This document shows positions 15,201-27,593 of a DNA stretch of 64,000 nucleotides, one piece after another. The first letter of the stretch is position 1. Each line of letters opens with the position of its first letter. Source of the DNA: Liolophura sinensis (lineage: Eukaryota; Mollusca; Polyplacophora; Chitonida; Chitonidae); contig NC_088295.1 in NCBI RefSeq assembly GCF_032854445.1, forward strand, positions 12,139,385 through 12,203,384, written 5' to 3'. The translations under genes were made by a program, and so were the position numbers. A model generated the notes under the pieces. That model made no database searches and was not told the origin of the DNA. It worked only from the letters and a program-made list of their open reading frames with translations.

Positions 15201-18200
15201 TCATAGGCTATTTTTTTTAGATTTATGAAACCTGTATTTTACCTTATGATCCACCCTCTGGAGTAAGAAAGTATTATCTGTGAGATGAATGGATTCACAT
15301 TCAAATTCAGTAGATCATTAATCCTGTATCAATTTCGGGAAATAATCCATCAACTGGTTGTAGTATCACTACGTTACAGTATCACTGCAAAGTCATTGTG
15401 GGAGGCCTGTAATCTTTTTTGAGCAATTGAAACCAGGTTAGTAGGCTAATGAATTTACTGCCCCGACCCCATGGAGTAAGCCTGTTTCATCTGTGAGATG
15501 GATTTACATTGGTTTTGAAATCTGTCGGAATATTCTCTGTTGGTCCTTAATACTTCAAAAAAAAAAAAACAACTCAATGCTGAATGCTTTTATCTTGCAG
15601 TGCCAAGCAAACCACTTAATCTCAGGTTTCAGAACATCACCCTTGACTCTGTGGAAGTGATGTGGGACCCTCCGCAATTCCCAAATGGTCGCAACATCAT
15701 GTATGATGTGATCTACTACGAACTCCACCCATCCCAAGGTAAGTGCTGACACCCAACAAAGTAGTCTGACCTACCCTTAAAGGGGAAATATCAAGACATC
15801 AAGATTTGGTGGCTGCAGGTTCACTAGGCTTATAACTCGTTTGGCTGTAGCCTTACATTAGATGGTTTGTCAGGTAGGCTTACCTGGTGCTTTAGCGGTG
15901 ATTGGAAGTTTTTTTACTTCAGGCACTCCAGTTTCCTCCACCCATAAATCTGTCTGCTGCCTTTAAGGTAAAATATTGTAAGAGAAAAAAGGGAAACATC
16001 TGAATACACCAACAGAGTAAGTAAATTAGTTGTGATAAACAAGAAGAAATTTATTATTTTAACATGTGTAGAAATTCCGTCACCACACCCTCCATGGTTC
16101 ATTCTAATGTCAGCAGATTGATGTGACTAAATGTTAAAAGTCTTGCAATACACAAACAGCAGCGTGGTAGCAAGTCTTGTAACACACAAACAGCAGCATG
16201 GTAGCAAGTCTTGTAACACACAAACACCAGCATGGTTGCAAGTCTTGTAACACACAAACACCAGCATGGTAGCAAGTCTTGTAATACACAAAACACCAGC
16301 ATGGTAACAAGTCTTGTAATACACTAACAGCAGCATGGTAACAAGTCTTGTAATACACAAACAGCAGCATGGTAACAAGTCTTGTAATACACAAACAGCA
16401 GCATGGTAACAAGTCTTGTAATACACAAACAGCAGCATGGTGACATAAGTCTTGTAATACACAAACACCAGCATGGTAGCAAGTCTTGTAATACACAAAC
16501 AGCAGCATGGTAACAAGTCTTGTAATACACTAACAGCACTATGGTAACAAGTCTTGTAATACGTAAACAGCAGCATGGTAACAAGTCTTGTAATACACAA
16601 ACAGCAGCATGGTAACAAGTCTTGTAATACACTAACAGCAGTATGGTAACAAGTCTTGTAACACAAACAGCAGCATGGTAACAAGTCTTGTAATACACAA
16701 ACAGCAGCATGGTAACAAGTCTTGTAACACAAACAGCAGCATGGTAACAAGTCTTGTAATACACAAACAGCAGCGTGGTAGCAAGTCTTGTAACACACAA
16801 ACACCAGCATGGTAGCAAGTCTTGTAACACACAAACACCAGCATGGTAGCAAGTCTTGTAATACACAAACAGCAGCATGGTAACAAGTCTTGTAATACAC
16901 AAACAGCAGCATGGTAACAAGTCTTGTAACACAAACAGCAGCATGGTAACAAGTCTTGTAATACACAAACAGCAGCATGGTAACATGTCTTGTAATACAC
17001 AAACAGCAGCATGGTGACATAAGTCTTGTAATACACAAACAGCAGCGTGGTAACAAGTCTTGTAACACACAAACAGCAGCATGGTAACAAGCATAGTAAC
17101 ATGGCCAATCCGACAAAGCTATCAAAAATTTGAAGTACCCATTGTTCAATCAGAGTGATGAATTTGGCATGTAGTATGTGCTATACTGCAAAAAAATGTT
17201 TCTCAATTGACACCTTCCTCTGCACAGGTGTGATAAAGAAAGTACAGGTGAGTTTGAACAAGTCTTACCACCATGCTGCCCGTTTACTGGAGAATGGTAC
17301 CTACACATTCATCATCAAGGCTGCCAATGATGTAGGGTCTGGGAATTCTACCAATGCAACCGTTACAGTTGGACCACAGAGATGTAAGTTAAATCTATTT
17401 GTGTCTTCAATGATCTTTCAGGAAAATTCATAACAGTTGAAAAAACTTGAAAAAAAAAAGATGGTAGATGACTGTACTACTCAACAAAGGTTCTTTGAAT
17501 AAGCATATGAAAAGTCTTTGAATGATACACCTTGGCAACTATTCAGGAGAACCCAGAACTGGATAATGTAATGGTTTGCTCTTTACCAAAGTTTTACTTA
17601 AAGACCACATTTTTCTAAGTGATAGTAAACTGACATAAATAAAGAATACCTTTGGCGCTCATTTTATGTATTGAGGCATAAATCAGTAGCAAGCTTGTTT
17701 TGTGTGTTTGAGCCTCGAGGGTGAAAAAGAAAATCTTTGCATATGTATAAGTTTGTGAAGAGGCGTTGTGATAGACCAATTAACGATTCCTCTTGTAGAC
17801 TCTCCTAAACCCCCAACTGATGTGAAATTGACCGGAGACAAGGATGGTGTGATTCTGTCCTGGACAAATGGTTACAGTGAGCGTGAACCTATATCTGGCT
17901 TCATGATTCAAGCCAAGGAAGAAGGTATTCATTCTAACATCTTTAACATTAAAATATGTCATCGTGTAGGAAGCCATTAGAATTTTATTTATTTAGTTCA
18001 TACAGTTACTTCATTAGCAGAAATGGAAATGGTGTTGTAATAATCATAAAGTGTCTAATGATAACATGTGTTTGTATTTTCTTTGCTGCAAAAGTATAGC
18101 AGTTCATTGAGTTTGTTTCTGTACAGCTGAAGAAGCCATGTGGTCAACAGTGGTGCGGAAGAAGGGTGAGAATCCTGAAGCAGTGGTCAGCTACAATCTC

Positions 18201-20358
18201 CTCAAACTCAGCACGAGCTACCGCTTCAGAGTCATCGCATATAACTCAGAAGGAATCAGCTACCCTAGCCAAGCTTCAGAGGTCTTCACCACTCAAGGTA
18301 AGGGGTAACTTGTAACTGAACTCACGCGCGGGCCGTACAAAGGATGTGCTATTTGACAACTACATCTGATAGAAAACAGGAATTTACAGCACTAGTTAAT
18401 CCTGACTATTAGCGACATTCCCAAAAGTGTGGTGTGTCAGAATTTATGATGCTGGGGTTTTGGTTAAGTAGCACTGTCTGAAGACAAATCTAGGGGCTTC
18501 CTTGTTTTGCAAAGCATCAAAACTATTGTGCACCATATTCAGTATCTGCCTACTATTTTATCTGAAGATACATGTATAATCAAACTGTCCTGCCACCTGT
18601 AAAAAGTGGCTTATTGCCCTGAAGTGACTTAATCTCTTGACTCGTTATGGAAAACGTAACTCTCTTCAGTAATCAAGTTGCATTTGTAATTTTATTGCAC
18701 CTAATGGATGTTACTACAGTATAAAGATGTTCTTTACAACCATGTCTTGTGTTACTGAATTCTTGTATCCTCTTTCCTCTTGTTTCTGCTACATCAGGAG
18801 GCCAAGACCCCAGTGCGTCAGGAGTGACTAAGGAGAAGGCATTTTACTCTCAGTGGTGGTTCCTGGTCATTGCTGCTCTGTCTGGTGTCATTATCATCCT
18901 CGTTGTGGTCACCCTACTTTGTCTGGTCAGCAAGAGGGGACGCAAGAGTAAGTACATGTAAACCATGCTGAGGTAAGGCCGAGGAGGTGGGGTGACTGTA
19001 AGCTCACATATTACTAAGAGACAGATTTGTGTTGTATTGAAGTGGCATAGTTTTTACTGGAGTTGAAATTCTCAATATTCGGTACGTCCGTGAGGGTTGG
19101 TTAGTTGGAAGTTGCCTGGTCAGAAAGTGTCTGGTTTCCATGCAATAACCATTTCAAACATTATCAGATTTTAATATAATTTTGTATGTAGATTAACTTT
19201 GTGTAATGTCAGATTATGTTTAATGAACTGTGCATAAATTTTATATATTTATAGTGTGATATGAATTTGCTTGTTTATTTTACTCTGACAGCAGACAAAC
19301 GTAAGGTGATCAACAATGTAACAATAGAACCCCAGGAGCCTGAGGATGGTGGATTTAGCACGATGGAGATGAGTACTAACAGACGCAGCATCCATATTCG
19401 CAATGGAACCCTTGGCCGAGGAAGCACATTACCAAGGTTAGTTTTCTGGAAATTGAATCGGTTATTGTATGCCTTAAATTTGAACCTATTGATTTCAGGC
19501 CTACCAGTAGTGTATTTTGTCTTTCATTTTATGGTATTAATGTATTTTTTTTAAGAACCTGGACCTTCTTGCACAAAGCTGTCTTGATAATCATAACTGT
19601 AGGCACGATGTTTCCATGGAAGTTTATGCTTATGCTGATAAGAGGGCTTCATGAAAGTGTACCCAGTATCATTACAGAAAACTATTTTGAGTTGAAAGTT
19701 AGACTTTGATTCAGTAAATTCGTGTGATGCGTTCCACTATATTTTGATTTGTATTGCCTGTTTTCAGGGCCCCCCCACGGCCAAGCCCAGCCAGTGTTAC
19801 ATACTCTGATGATGACTACAAGCCAAACCTGGCAGATGATAATAGTAGCAGTTTGGATGAGAAACCTTCAGATCTGGGAGATTCCACAGAGGTCAGTGTT
19901 GCTGTCTCTGTGTACACATTAAACCTTAGCAGTGAAAAAGAAACCCAGTAAAACAGAACTTTAGTATATACCAAGATAAGACGTTGAATTATTCATTGTT
20001 TTGTGCAAGACTTGCAAAATCTGGCATAACAGTTTTTAAAAAGATAACTGGTTTGTAAGATCACCCTTGACCATATGTATGTGTAAACCGTTTCCATTTT
20101 TGTTCCTTCCAGCCCAGTGATGAAGAGAGTGAGCCAGAAAGTCAGCAGGGCCCATCTGCTATGAACTTCAACAATCCTTATGTTAATGGCCCTGTGCGTC
20201 AGTCCTGGTACAGGCAGAACCCCTCTAATGCTTACAGCTATACAGACAGTGAGCAGGAAAGCAGCCACTACGCCACAGGCTTGAATGGTGGCCAGTTAAT
20301 AGTAAACAACAGAGCCGGGTCCCGGGCACCCCTGCCGGGCTACTCCTCATTTGTCTGA
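101..20358 (+). CDS. sdk: Sidekick cell-adhesion protein, 3' part of the gene (5' end outside the window)
   Basis: Nineteen coding exons with consistent phases: 101-292, 605-975, 1313-1663, 1989-2178, 2552-2848, 3326-3524, 8754-8857, 9324-9394, 11168-11393, 11766-11881, 13847-14030, 15601-15738, 17228-17383, 17799-17924, 18127-18297, 18798-18947, 19292-19436, 19768-19891 and 20113-20358 (stop). They encode about 1184 residues: part of one fibronectin type III domain, nine more FN3 domains (signatures such as DWNGVPKGYKIFY, PNGVITGYRVSY, FPNGRNIMYDVIYY), one membrane segment (WWFLVIAALSGVIIILVV, about residues 984-1009) and a roughly 175-residue cytoplasmic tail. The tail has the Sidekick blocks APPRPSPASVTYSDDDY and SSSLDEKPSDLGDS and ends GYSSFV, a class I PDZ ligand. 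Vertebrate SDK1/2 have six Ig and thirteen FN3 domains, so the Ig domains and first FN3 repeats lie upstream of base 1. The family mediates homophilic adhesion at synapses and epithelial vertices. Recognition rests on motif order and the C-terminus; the exon chain is my inference. Confidence 0.95.
3241..3270. repeat. (TA)n microsatellite
   Basis: About 15 TA dinucleotides lie 55 bases before the acceptor of the Sidekick exon at 3326. It is a simple repeat and likely to vary in length. Confidence 0.9.
3940..4260 (+). repeat. Diverged SINE-like remnant
   Basis: The start (GATCGAATGGTTACGG...GAGGTCATTCCCA) resembles weak RNA polymerase III A and B boxes. The end (GGGCTCCTCTGTCCATAAA ... AATCAGATAAATA) resembles the 3' module of the SINEs at 27321 and 52917. 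The middle does not align clearly. It is old and degenerate, with no target duplication seen. Confidence 0.45.
4373..5171. mobile_element. TTAA-flanked long inverted-repeat (foldback) DNA element, non-autonomous
   Basis: The left end AGGACAAGACCAACGAATTT and the right end AAATTCGTTGGTCTTGTCCT are exact inverted copies flanked by TTAA at 4373-4376 and 5168-5171. Inverted similarity continues inward for about 220 bases at roughly 75-80% identity, for example GTGATGCATGTGGTGCATGT against the complement of ACATGTACCACATGCGTCAC. The unpaired centre of about 350 bases has no long reading frame. TTAA target duplications are typical of piggyBac-type transposons, so a piggyBac-mobilised MITE is the best guess; the family is not proven. 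Confidence 0.8.
9677..10036 (+). repeat. 47-bp minisatellite in a Sidekick intron, each unit with a splice-donor consensus
   Basis: Seven or so units, AAATGCAATTACAGGTGAGT then GTGATCTCGGGTGATTTTCT plus a short end. Six of seven units contain CAGGTGAGT and one has CAGGTGAAT. The array begins about 280 bases after the true donor (CAG|GTATGT at 9395). A 99-codon frame on the minus strand across the array is a by-product of the repeat. Confidence 0.92.
11882..13846 (+). other. Sidekick intron, 2.0 kb
   Basis: A phase 0 intron between the FN3 half ending ...NGVLSGYK and the half starting VSSWRIPEG. It is AT-rich; I see no gene or well-defined repeat inside. Confidence 0.8.
14031..15600 (+). other. 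Sidekick intron, 1.6 kb
   Basis: A phase 1 intron. Just after the donor, 14046-14065 reads AGGGCCAGTTTCGTGAAGTG, resembling one end of the small inverted-repeat element at 22373 (GGGCCCAGTTTCATAAAG), but no matching second end was found. The rest is AT-rich with no other recognisable feature. Confidence 0.6.
15832..15990 (+). repeat. Degenerate SINE 3'-module fragment
   Basis: The stretch CCAGTTTCCTCCACCCATAA ... GTCTGCTGCCTTTAAGGTAAAATATTGTAAGAG aligns loosely with the SINE 3' module CCCAGTTTCCACCCACCATAATGCTG...GTGAAATATTCTTGAG seen at 27490-27550. The fragment is old, with no head and no target duplication. Confidence 0.4.
16138..17096 (+). repeat. 34-bp minisatellite in a Sidekick intron (about 28 units)
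   Basis: The unit is CAAGTCTTGTAATACACAAA followed by CAGCAGCATGGTAA, 34 bp. Variants are GTAACACA for GTAATACACA, CACCAG for CAGCAG, and a TGACATAAG insertion near 16442 and 17013. The array ends about 130 bases before the acceptor at 17228. The minus strand of the unit has no stop in any frame, which explains spurious frames of up to 340 codons with a 34-residue repeat. Confidence 0.95.
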
Positions 20359-23300
20359 TGTCCCTGGGGATAGTGATTGTGACTCTGTCAACACACACGT
20401 GACCAGTATTATTGGTTTAGGCCTGCTATGGTGATATGAGAGACAGAGACATAAACCACTAAATGGACATTCCACCTTCATTCTGTCTCATTTAGCATCA
20501 CCTTGTGTTGCTTATAGCAATGATGGACCAACAAATGGATCAGCAAAACATCATTCCACATAAGGATTCCTGTTGTGCTTCATACTCATAAAGAAAGGTG
20601 CTATGTTATCTCCCCTGATATAGGCCTCATATCCGCCCAGAGGTGCACTTTGTCGACTGACTCAAGTCCAGTATTACGACAGATTGAATGACCAATAGGT
20701 GTGTCAACAAAGTGGTGTTATGACACTTGCTGCGAATGAGAAATCACACATCATATATATATGCTTTTAGACAATCAACAAATTTGCACAGGATTCTCTG
20801 ATTGGGAAAACACACACGAATACATATATTTTCAGATATTTAAGGTCATCCTACATATCCTCAGAAAGACTTTTTTGATCTTAAATGTGAACAAGCATGT
20901 ATAGCATGATTTGATGTTATAACATGCTTTTTGTGAATAACCATTTGATGCTTGTCTTGAAAAAGGGATACTTATGAATATTGATCACAAACTTCTTTGT
21001 TTATCATGGCGATATTCAAATGTAGATAAGTAAGCATACAGCCAAGTAATTATGATTATTTTACCTCATGTAGGGATCCCAGGTGACACTTGGTCAATAC
21101 AGAGTCACATGATATTCCACAGAACATGATTTACAATGCTCACACACTCAAGCAAAGTGTGTCGCACTCTCAAAGTAATATCCCACGTTCACAAGGTAGT
21201 AGCCAATGATCTGCCTTTATCCATCGATCATGCGCATATTCTTCTGCAGTTACCTCTGTTTGTGTGCTCTCTGATGTCAACCAGGCAATGGCTATCGCTG
21301 CTATCAATGTACAAATTGAGCTATTTAAAGTACCACCTCAGCAACTGCACTGCTTTTTTTTTTTGGTATAATAGAACATATAGTGCATGCGCAGAGATGG
21401 GATATCAGGAATTGTCAGCTCTCTACAAGTGATCACATAACTTTTCTGGAGTTGACAATTCCAGATATCCTATCCCTCAGCATGCACATCCTGTATAGTA
21501 TCATAGGGCTTTTTAGTACTACACATCAAATTAATACAATGCAATTAGTATCATATCATTGTCAATTTGACTCATTTTACATTGTGTACATGACTTTCTT
21601 CACACTTTTATTGACTTGAAAGTGGTGTTAACTGAAGTTATAATCATTCATTGTACAGTGTGGTCTGAAAGTTTTAGAGTGAAATGATGGCCAGAAATCC
21701 CATGTGATCAAGCCGCCATTAGAATATCCTTGTTAGGTGTAACCTGACCAGTCCTTTGAAAATAGACTCTTCTCTTAAGAGTTTTTAGTGGAATTTTTTA
21801 TAGAAATTATTAATTAGTATTTTTATCTCCTTTTTTATCTCTTAAATATCTCTATGTTTTCATTCGCCAGAATAAAAGTAGTAAAGTGGCTGACCCTATT
21901 TTTTGTCTAATAGGATCGGGGTACGCCCAGTAAACTTCACTTTTTTAAGGATGGTCCCTGCAGGGTTAATTCATCTGCAGATATCTTTAAATAATGGTGC
22001 AAGAAGAATTGATTGACTTGTAGCAAAATTAATCTTAATACAGGATCTGTGTATCTGTGATGAAAGATCAATAACTGACCATCTAATGAGTATCACTGTT
22101 CACACAAAAAATGTTCAGAGGATAGCCCTAACCCATTATTATGCCACGGCGTGGTTGCATTCTGAAGATCAGGTGTGAAGGCAACATTTTGGGCTGGTAT
22201 AACATACAGTTTTAGGGAGCTGCTTCAATTTTGCTGTTAATATGCCACGTGTTAGCTGATGCGTGTCAAATTGTCTAGCAATGCCAACAATGCCTTGTAA
22301 CAAACAATGGATGACATAATTAGGTTTTCGGGCTATTATGTGTACTAATCAAAAAGTGGTACATGTAATACTGGGCCCAGTTTCATAAAGATGTCGCACA
22401 TGTGCGATAATCACACATATAGGACACTGGTACATTGGTAGTGACAAAAGTATCGTATGACAAATGTACGCTAAAAAAATATTGTACGCTGCTTTGCGAA
22501 ATTGGGCCCTGCAGTTTTGCGTAGGTACAATTGTTGTAATAATGTTTGATTTCGTTACTTTTACATTCATTGACATGGGCACCCTTGTGCGTTAATACTC
22601 AATTTTAATATTGTAGGACTTTTGTGATAAGCAAAGGTGTTGATTGCAGAGATGATTATCTGATAGAATGATGATAATGCAAACATTAGTGTTGTTGTTG
22701 TAGGCTGCTGTTGTCTTTATTATATACCAAAGATGTACAGCTAAAGAAAGACACTTCTTAGATCAGATCAGGGACATATATTAGCGATTTAAGTGATGGT
22801 GTGTAGAGGGACTGTGTGAGAACTGAGCACGTACATGTGTTTGATGGGGGAATTGCTGCATATGAACAGGTCAACTAAAAACAAAAAACAAAAATTTGTC
22901 TTAAATTTTCTTGTCAACACACACAATATGTTGTTTGCCATTGTTCTGTTTTACCTTTAAATATCATTGTACATTTTTCTTTTGTGTATTTTTTCTGCTT
23001 TGATATTTCCAATCTGTTTGTTGTCTGTAAGGAACAAATCACAGGTGATAGCTAAAGTTCTTCGTCCATTGAACTCTTGTTGATGTTGAGATATTTTTAG
23101 AGATGTTTGCATGTAAATAGTCGTTCTATATATTATTACCCTCTTAGGTTACACGTAGCTTGCCTCATCTTGTGGTTGTGACAGTTTTGGTAATTTGAGA
23201 GTTCTTGAGTTCATATTTTGACATGTTTATTTTAATAGGGTTTTGATTGAAATGTCAGTTTATTATGACAATGAAAACATTAAATATTTTTACTTGTTCA

Positions 23301-24251
23301 GTGGAAACTGAAAGTACTGACACAAAAAGTTCTTGGGATCATATCACTTGAGAATAAGGATGACTAATCAACACCAAAAATGAACCATTCCACCTTCATT
23401 ATACAAATGATAAGCATTTGTTTTGCAGGGATGTTTTTTTTTTTCATATACAGAAAATAGATAAAGCTTTTCATGACAGGTGGGCCAAGGTGCCTTGTTT
23501 TTGAGATGCCAGTGTTTCTTTATTGTGAATGTATTCCCAGTAGGCCTACTCTCCAGTCAGTGACCCATCTCCATGCCAACTACATGTAGTGTTTTGGGGA
23601 GTACGATTTACTCCGCAGCTTTTTTGTCTTCCTACATCTCCCATGAAATACGCATATCCCAGGTTTATGAACATATCAAAAAAGCCTTTTATATACATAT
23701 ATTTGGATGATGCTAACATTTTCAGCTGTATACAAGTGTTTTCACTGTAAGTACCATATTATTGCTAACTTTACTTTTTTTTTTTTTGTTCTTAAGTTAT
23801 GAGAATACATATATTCACTAGTCTTGTAGCAATGCCCATGTGCGTGTGAGTGTGAGTATGTCTGACAGGCCGTGGCTAGGTTGTAGTGACAGCGGACGTT
23901 TTCAGAACCTATTATCAGTGTATAGTTTGTACAGTTTTGTTAAATAGAATAACAAATAAACACTTTGTATATAACTGGTATTTTGTGTTATTGACTTTGC
24001 CTGCTATAATAATATGCACAATTTGTCCATTACATGAATGGCCCCCTATAGTGGTTTCTCTTCTGTTATGATTGGTTCTGTCCGCCTCATAATCCAGCTG
24101 TTCTGCAATATCATGTGAGTAAACTAATCTAATCATATTCACCACAGCGGCATACAGTTGTGATGTTGTTGTTAGTGTCACAGACCAGGCAGTTGAGTTA
24201 CCCCAGGCTTACCAGAGTCACTTAATTTGTCCCGGTTAGAACCTGATGGTG
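20359..24251 (+). other. Sidekick 3' UTR and downstream spacer
   Basis: No coding exon is evident. Candidate AATAAA signals lie at 21871-21876 and 23955-23960; the second would give a 3' UTR of about 3.6 kb. The only mobile-element candidate seen is the inverted-repeat element at 22373-22509. Where the transcript really ends cannot be read from the sequence. Confidence 0.6.
22373..22509. mobile_element. Short inverted-repeat element (MITE-like, 137 bp)
   Basis: The left end GGGCCCAGTTTCATAAAG and the complement of the right end, GGGCCCAATTTCGCAAAG, match at 15 of 18 positions. There is no coding capacity and no convincing target duplication. It lies in the likely Sidekick 3' UTR. Confidence 0.6.
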
Positions 24252-27045
24252 GTTGGCACCCCGCTGTCTTCTAACATTTCGGTAATTGTTGAGCACACCA
24301 CTGTCTTCTAACATCCCAGTAACTGTTGAGCACGCCACTGTCTTCTGATATCCCAGTAACTGTTGAGCACGCCACTGTCTTCTGATATCCCAGTAACTGT
24401 TGAGCACACCACTGTCTTCTGATATCCCAGTAACTGTTGAGCACACCACTGCCTTCTAATATCCCAGTCACCTTTGAGCACACCGTCTTTTGATATCCCA
24501 GTAACTGTTGAGCACGCCACTGTCTTCTAATATCCCAGTAACTGTTGAGCACACCACTGTCTTCTAATATCCCAGTAACTGTTGAGCATACCACTGTCTT
24601 CTAATATCCCAGTAACTGTTGAGCACGCCACTGTCTTCTGATATCCCAGTAACTGTTGAGCACACCACTGTCTTCTGATATCCCAGTAACTGTTGAGCAC
24701 ACCACTGCCTTCTAATATCCCAGTCACCTTTGAGCACACCGTCTTTTGATATCCCAGTAACTGTTGAGCACGCCACTGTCTTCTAATATCCCAGTAACTG
24801 TTGAGCACACCACTGTCTTCTAATATCCCAGTAACTGTTGAGCATACCACGGTCTTCTAATATCCCAGTAACTGTTGAGCACACCACTGCCCTCTAATAT
24901 CCCAGTAACTGTTGAGCATACCACTGTCTTCTGATATCCCAGTAACTGTTGAGCACGTCACTGTCTTCTAATATCCCAGTAACTGTTGAGCACACCACTG
25001 TCTTCTGATATCCCAGTAACTGTCGAGCACACCACAGTCTTCTGATATCCCAGTAACTGTTGAGCACACCACTGTCTTCTAACATCCCAGTAACTGTTGA
25101 GCACGCCACTGTCTTCTGATATCCCAGTAACTGTTGAGCACGCCACAGTCTTCTGATATCCCAGTAACTGTTGAGCACACCACTGTCTTCTATCCCAGTA
25201 ACTGTTGAGCACACCACTGCCTTCTAATATCCCAGTCACCTTTGAGCACACCGTCTTTTGATATCCCAGTAACTGTTGAGCACGCCACTGTCTTCTAATA
25301 TCCCAGTAACTGTTGAGCACACCACTGTCTTCTAATATCCCAGTAACTGTTGAGCATACCACTGTCTTCTAATATCCCAGTAACTGTTGAGCACACCACT
25401 GCCCTCTAATATCCCAGTAACTGTTGAGCATACCACAGTCTTCTGATATCCCAGTAACTGTTGAGCACACCACAGTCTTCTGATATCCCAGTAACTGTTG
25501 AGCACACCACTGTCTTCTGATATCCCAGTAACTGTTGAGCACGCCACTGTCTTCTGATATCCCAGTAACTGTTGAGCACACCACTGTCTTCTGATATCCC
25601 AGTAACTGTTGAGCACACCACTGCCTTCTAATATCCCAGTCACCTTTGAGCACACCGTCTTTTGATATCCCAGTAACTGTTGAGCACGCCACTGTCTTCT
25701 AATATCCCAGTAACTGTTGAGCACACCACTGTCTTCTAATATCCCAGTAACTGTTGAGCATACCACTGTCTTCTAATATCCCAGTAACTGTTGAGCACAC
25801 CACTGCCCTCTAATATCCCAGTAACTGTTGAGCATACCACTGTCTTCTGATATCCCAGTAACTGTTGAGCACACCACAGTCTTCTGATATCCCAGTAACT
25901 GTTGAGCACGCCACTGTCTTCTAATATCCCAGTAACTGTTGAGCACACCACTGTCTTCTGATATCCCAGTAACTGTCGAGCACACCACAGTCTTCTGATA
26001 TCCCAGTAACTGTTGAGCACACCACTGTCTTCTAACATCCCAGTAACTGTTGAGCACGCCACTGTCTTCTGATATCCCAGTAACTGTTGAGCACGCCACA
26101 GTCTTCTGATATCCCAGTAACTGTTGAGCACACCACTGTCTTCTATCCCAGTAACTGTTGAGCACACCACTGCCTTCTAATATCCCAGTCACCTTTGAGC
26201 ACACCGTCTTTTGATATCCCAGTAACTGTTGAGCACGCCACTGTCTTCTAATATCCCAGTAACTGTTGAGCACACCACTGTCTTCTAATACCCCAGTAAC
26301 TGTTGAGCATACCACTGTCTTCTAATATCCCAGTAACTGTTGAGCACACCACTGCCCTCTAATATCCCAGTAACTGTTGAGCATACCACTGTCTTCTGAT
26401 ATCCCAGTAACTGTTGAGCACACCACAGTCTTCTGATATCCCAGTAACTGTTGAGCACGCCACTGTCTTCTAATATCCCAGTAACTGTTGAGCACACCAC
26501 TGTATTCTGATATCCCAGTAACTGTTGAGCACACCACTGTCTTCTAATATCCCAGTAACTGTTGAGCACGCCACTGTCTTCTGATATCCCAGTAACTGTT
26601 GAGCATACCACTGTCTTCTGATATCCCAGTAACTGTTGAGCACACCACAGTCTTCTGATATCCCAGTAACTGTTGAGCACACCACTGTCTTCTAATATCC
26701 CAGTAACTGTTTAGCACACCACTGTCTTCTAATATCCCAGTAACTGTTGAGCACACCACTGCCCTCTAATATCCCAGTAACTGTTGAGCATACCACTGTC
26801 TCCTGATATCCCAGTAACTGTTGAGCACACCACAGTCTTCTGATATCCCAGTAACTGTTGAGCACGCCACTGTCTTCTAATATCCCAGTAACTGTTGAGC
26901 ACACCACTGTCTTCTGATATCCCAGTAACTGTTGAGCACACCACTGTCTTCTAATATCCCAGTAACTGTTGAGCACACCACTGTCTTCTGATATCCCAGT
27001 AACTGTTGAGCACACCACTGCCCTCTAATATCCCAGTAATTATTG
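24252..27045. repeat. 37-bp satellite block (about 75 units) with higher-order structure
   Basis: The unit is CCAGTAACTGTTGAGCACAC followed by CACTGTCTTCTGATATC (37 bp). A 34-bp variant (GTCACCTTTGAGCACACCGT) marks longer blocks: it recurs near 24465, 24721, 25233, 25637 and 26187. The spacings of 256 and 404 equal 6 and 10 standard units plus one 34-bp unit, so whole blocks were duplicated. The minus strand of the unit has no stop in any frame, giving spurious frames of 70-180 codons. The block lies between the 3' ends of the convergent Sidekick and WBP2 genes. Confidence 0.97.
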
Positions 27046-27320
27046 AATATAATTGAATGAGGAAATAATTGATGCACGCTCAAGGATTATACCATGGCAT
27101 CTGTATGTAAAAAATTATGTGATTTGTTAAATCTCCTGCTAAAGTTAACTGTGGCACTGGCAGTACCCACACACTGTTAATGTATCAGCAACTTGCCAGT
27201 AGACAGTAAGTTGTCAATGTAACTACTGATGTGAATTATTTATATAGCCATGTCCTCTGAATCTTAGGTAGAGAACATGTGTTATAGACAAACATGCATA
27301 TCCTGAGTCACAGTAACATG

Positions 27321-27581
27321 GTGGGCCTCCGTGGCTCGGTTAGTGTGCTAGCGCAGTGTGATGACTCAGCAGTCTCTCACTAATGCGGTCGCTGTGAGTT
27401 CAAGTCCAGCTCATGCTGGCTTCCTCTCTGGCCGTACGTGGGAAGGTCTGCCAGCAACCTGTGGATGGTCGTGGGTTGCCCGCGGGCTCTGCCCAGTTTC
27501 CACCCACCATAATGCTGTCTGCCGTCGTATAAGTGAAATATTCTTGAGTATGGTGTAAAACACCAATGAAATAAATAAATA
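27321..27581 (+). mobile_element. tRNA-derived SINE, full length, with 12-bp target duplication
   Basis: The head GGCCTCCGTGGCTCGGTTAG and GAGTTCAAGTCC match RNA polymerase III A and B boxes. The body GGCCGTACGTGGGAAGGTCT leads to a 3' module TGAAATATTCTTGAGTATGG and an AAATAAATAAAT tail. CACAGTAACATG occurs on both sides (27309-27320 and 27582-27593), proving insertion. Frames inside it on either strand are not genes. Confidence 0.93.
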
Positions 27582-27593
27582 CACAGTAACATG

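Noticed and set aside
16127-17149. 340-codon minus-strand frame and nested 124-256 codon frames
   Set aside because: They are translations of the 34-bp tandem repeat, whose minus strand lacks stops in every frame. There is no splice context or domain.
24252-27045. CRISPR-like direct repeats
   Set aside because: The units are contiguous without unique spacers, in an intron-bearing animal genome; this is a satellite.
24222-27083. Many minus-strand frames of 70-180 codons with VTGISEDSGVLNSYWD-type repeats
   Set aside because: By-products of the 37-bp satellite; the same peptide appears in all three frames, as expected from arithmetic and not from a gene.
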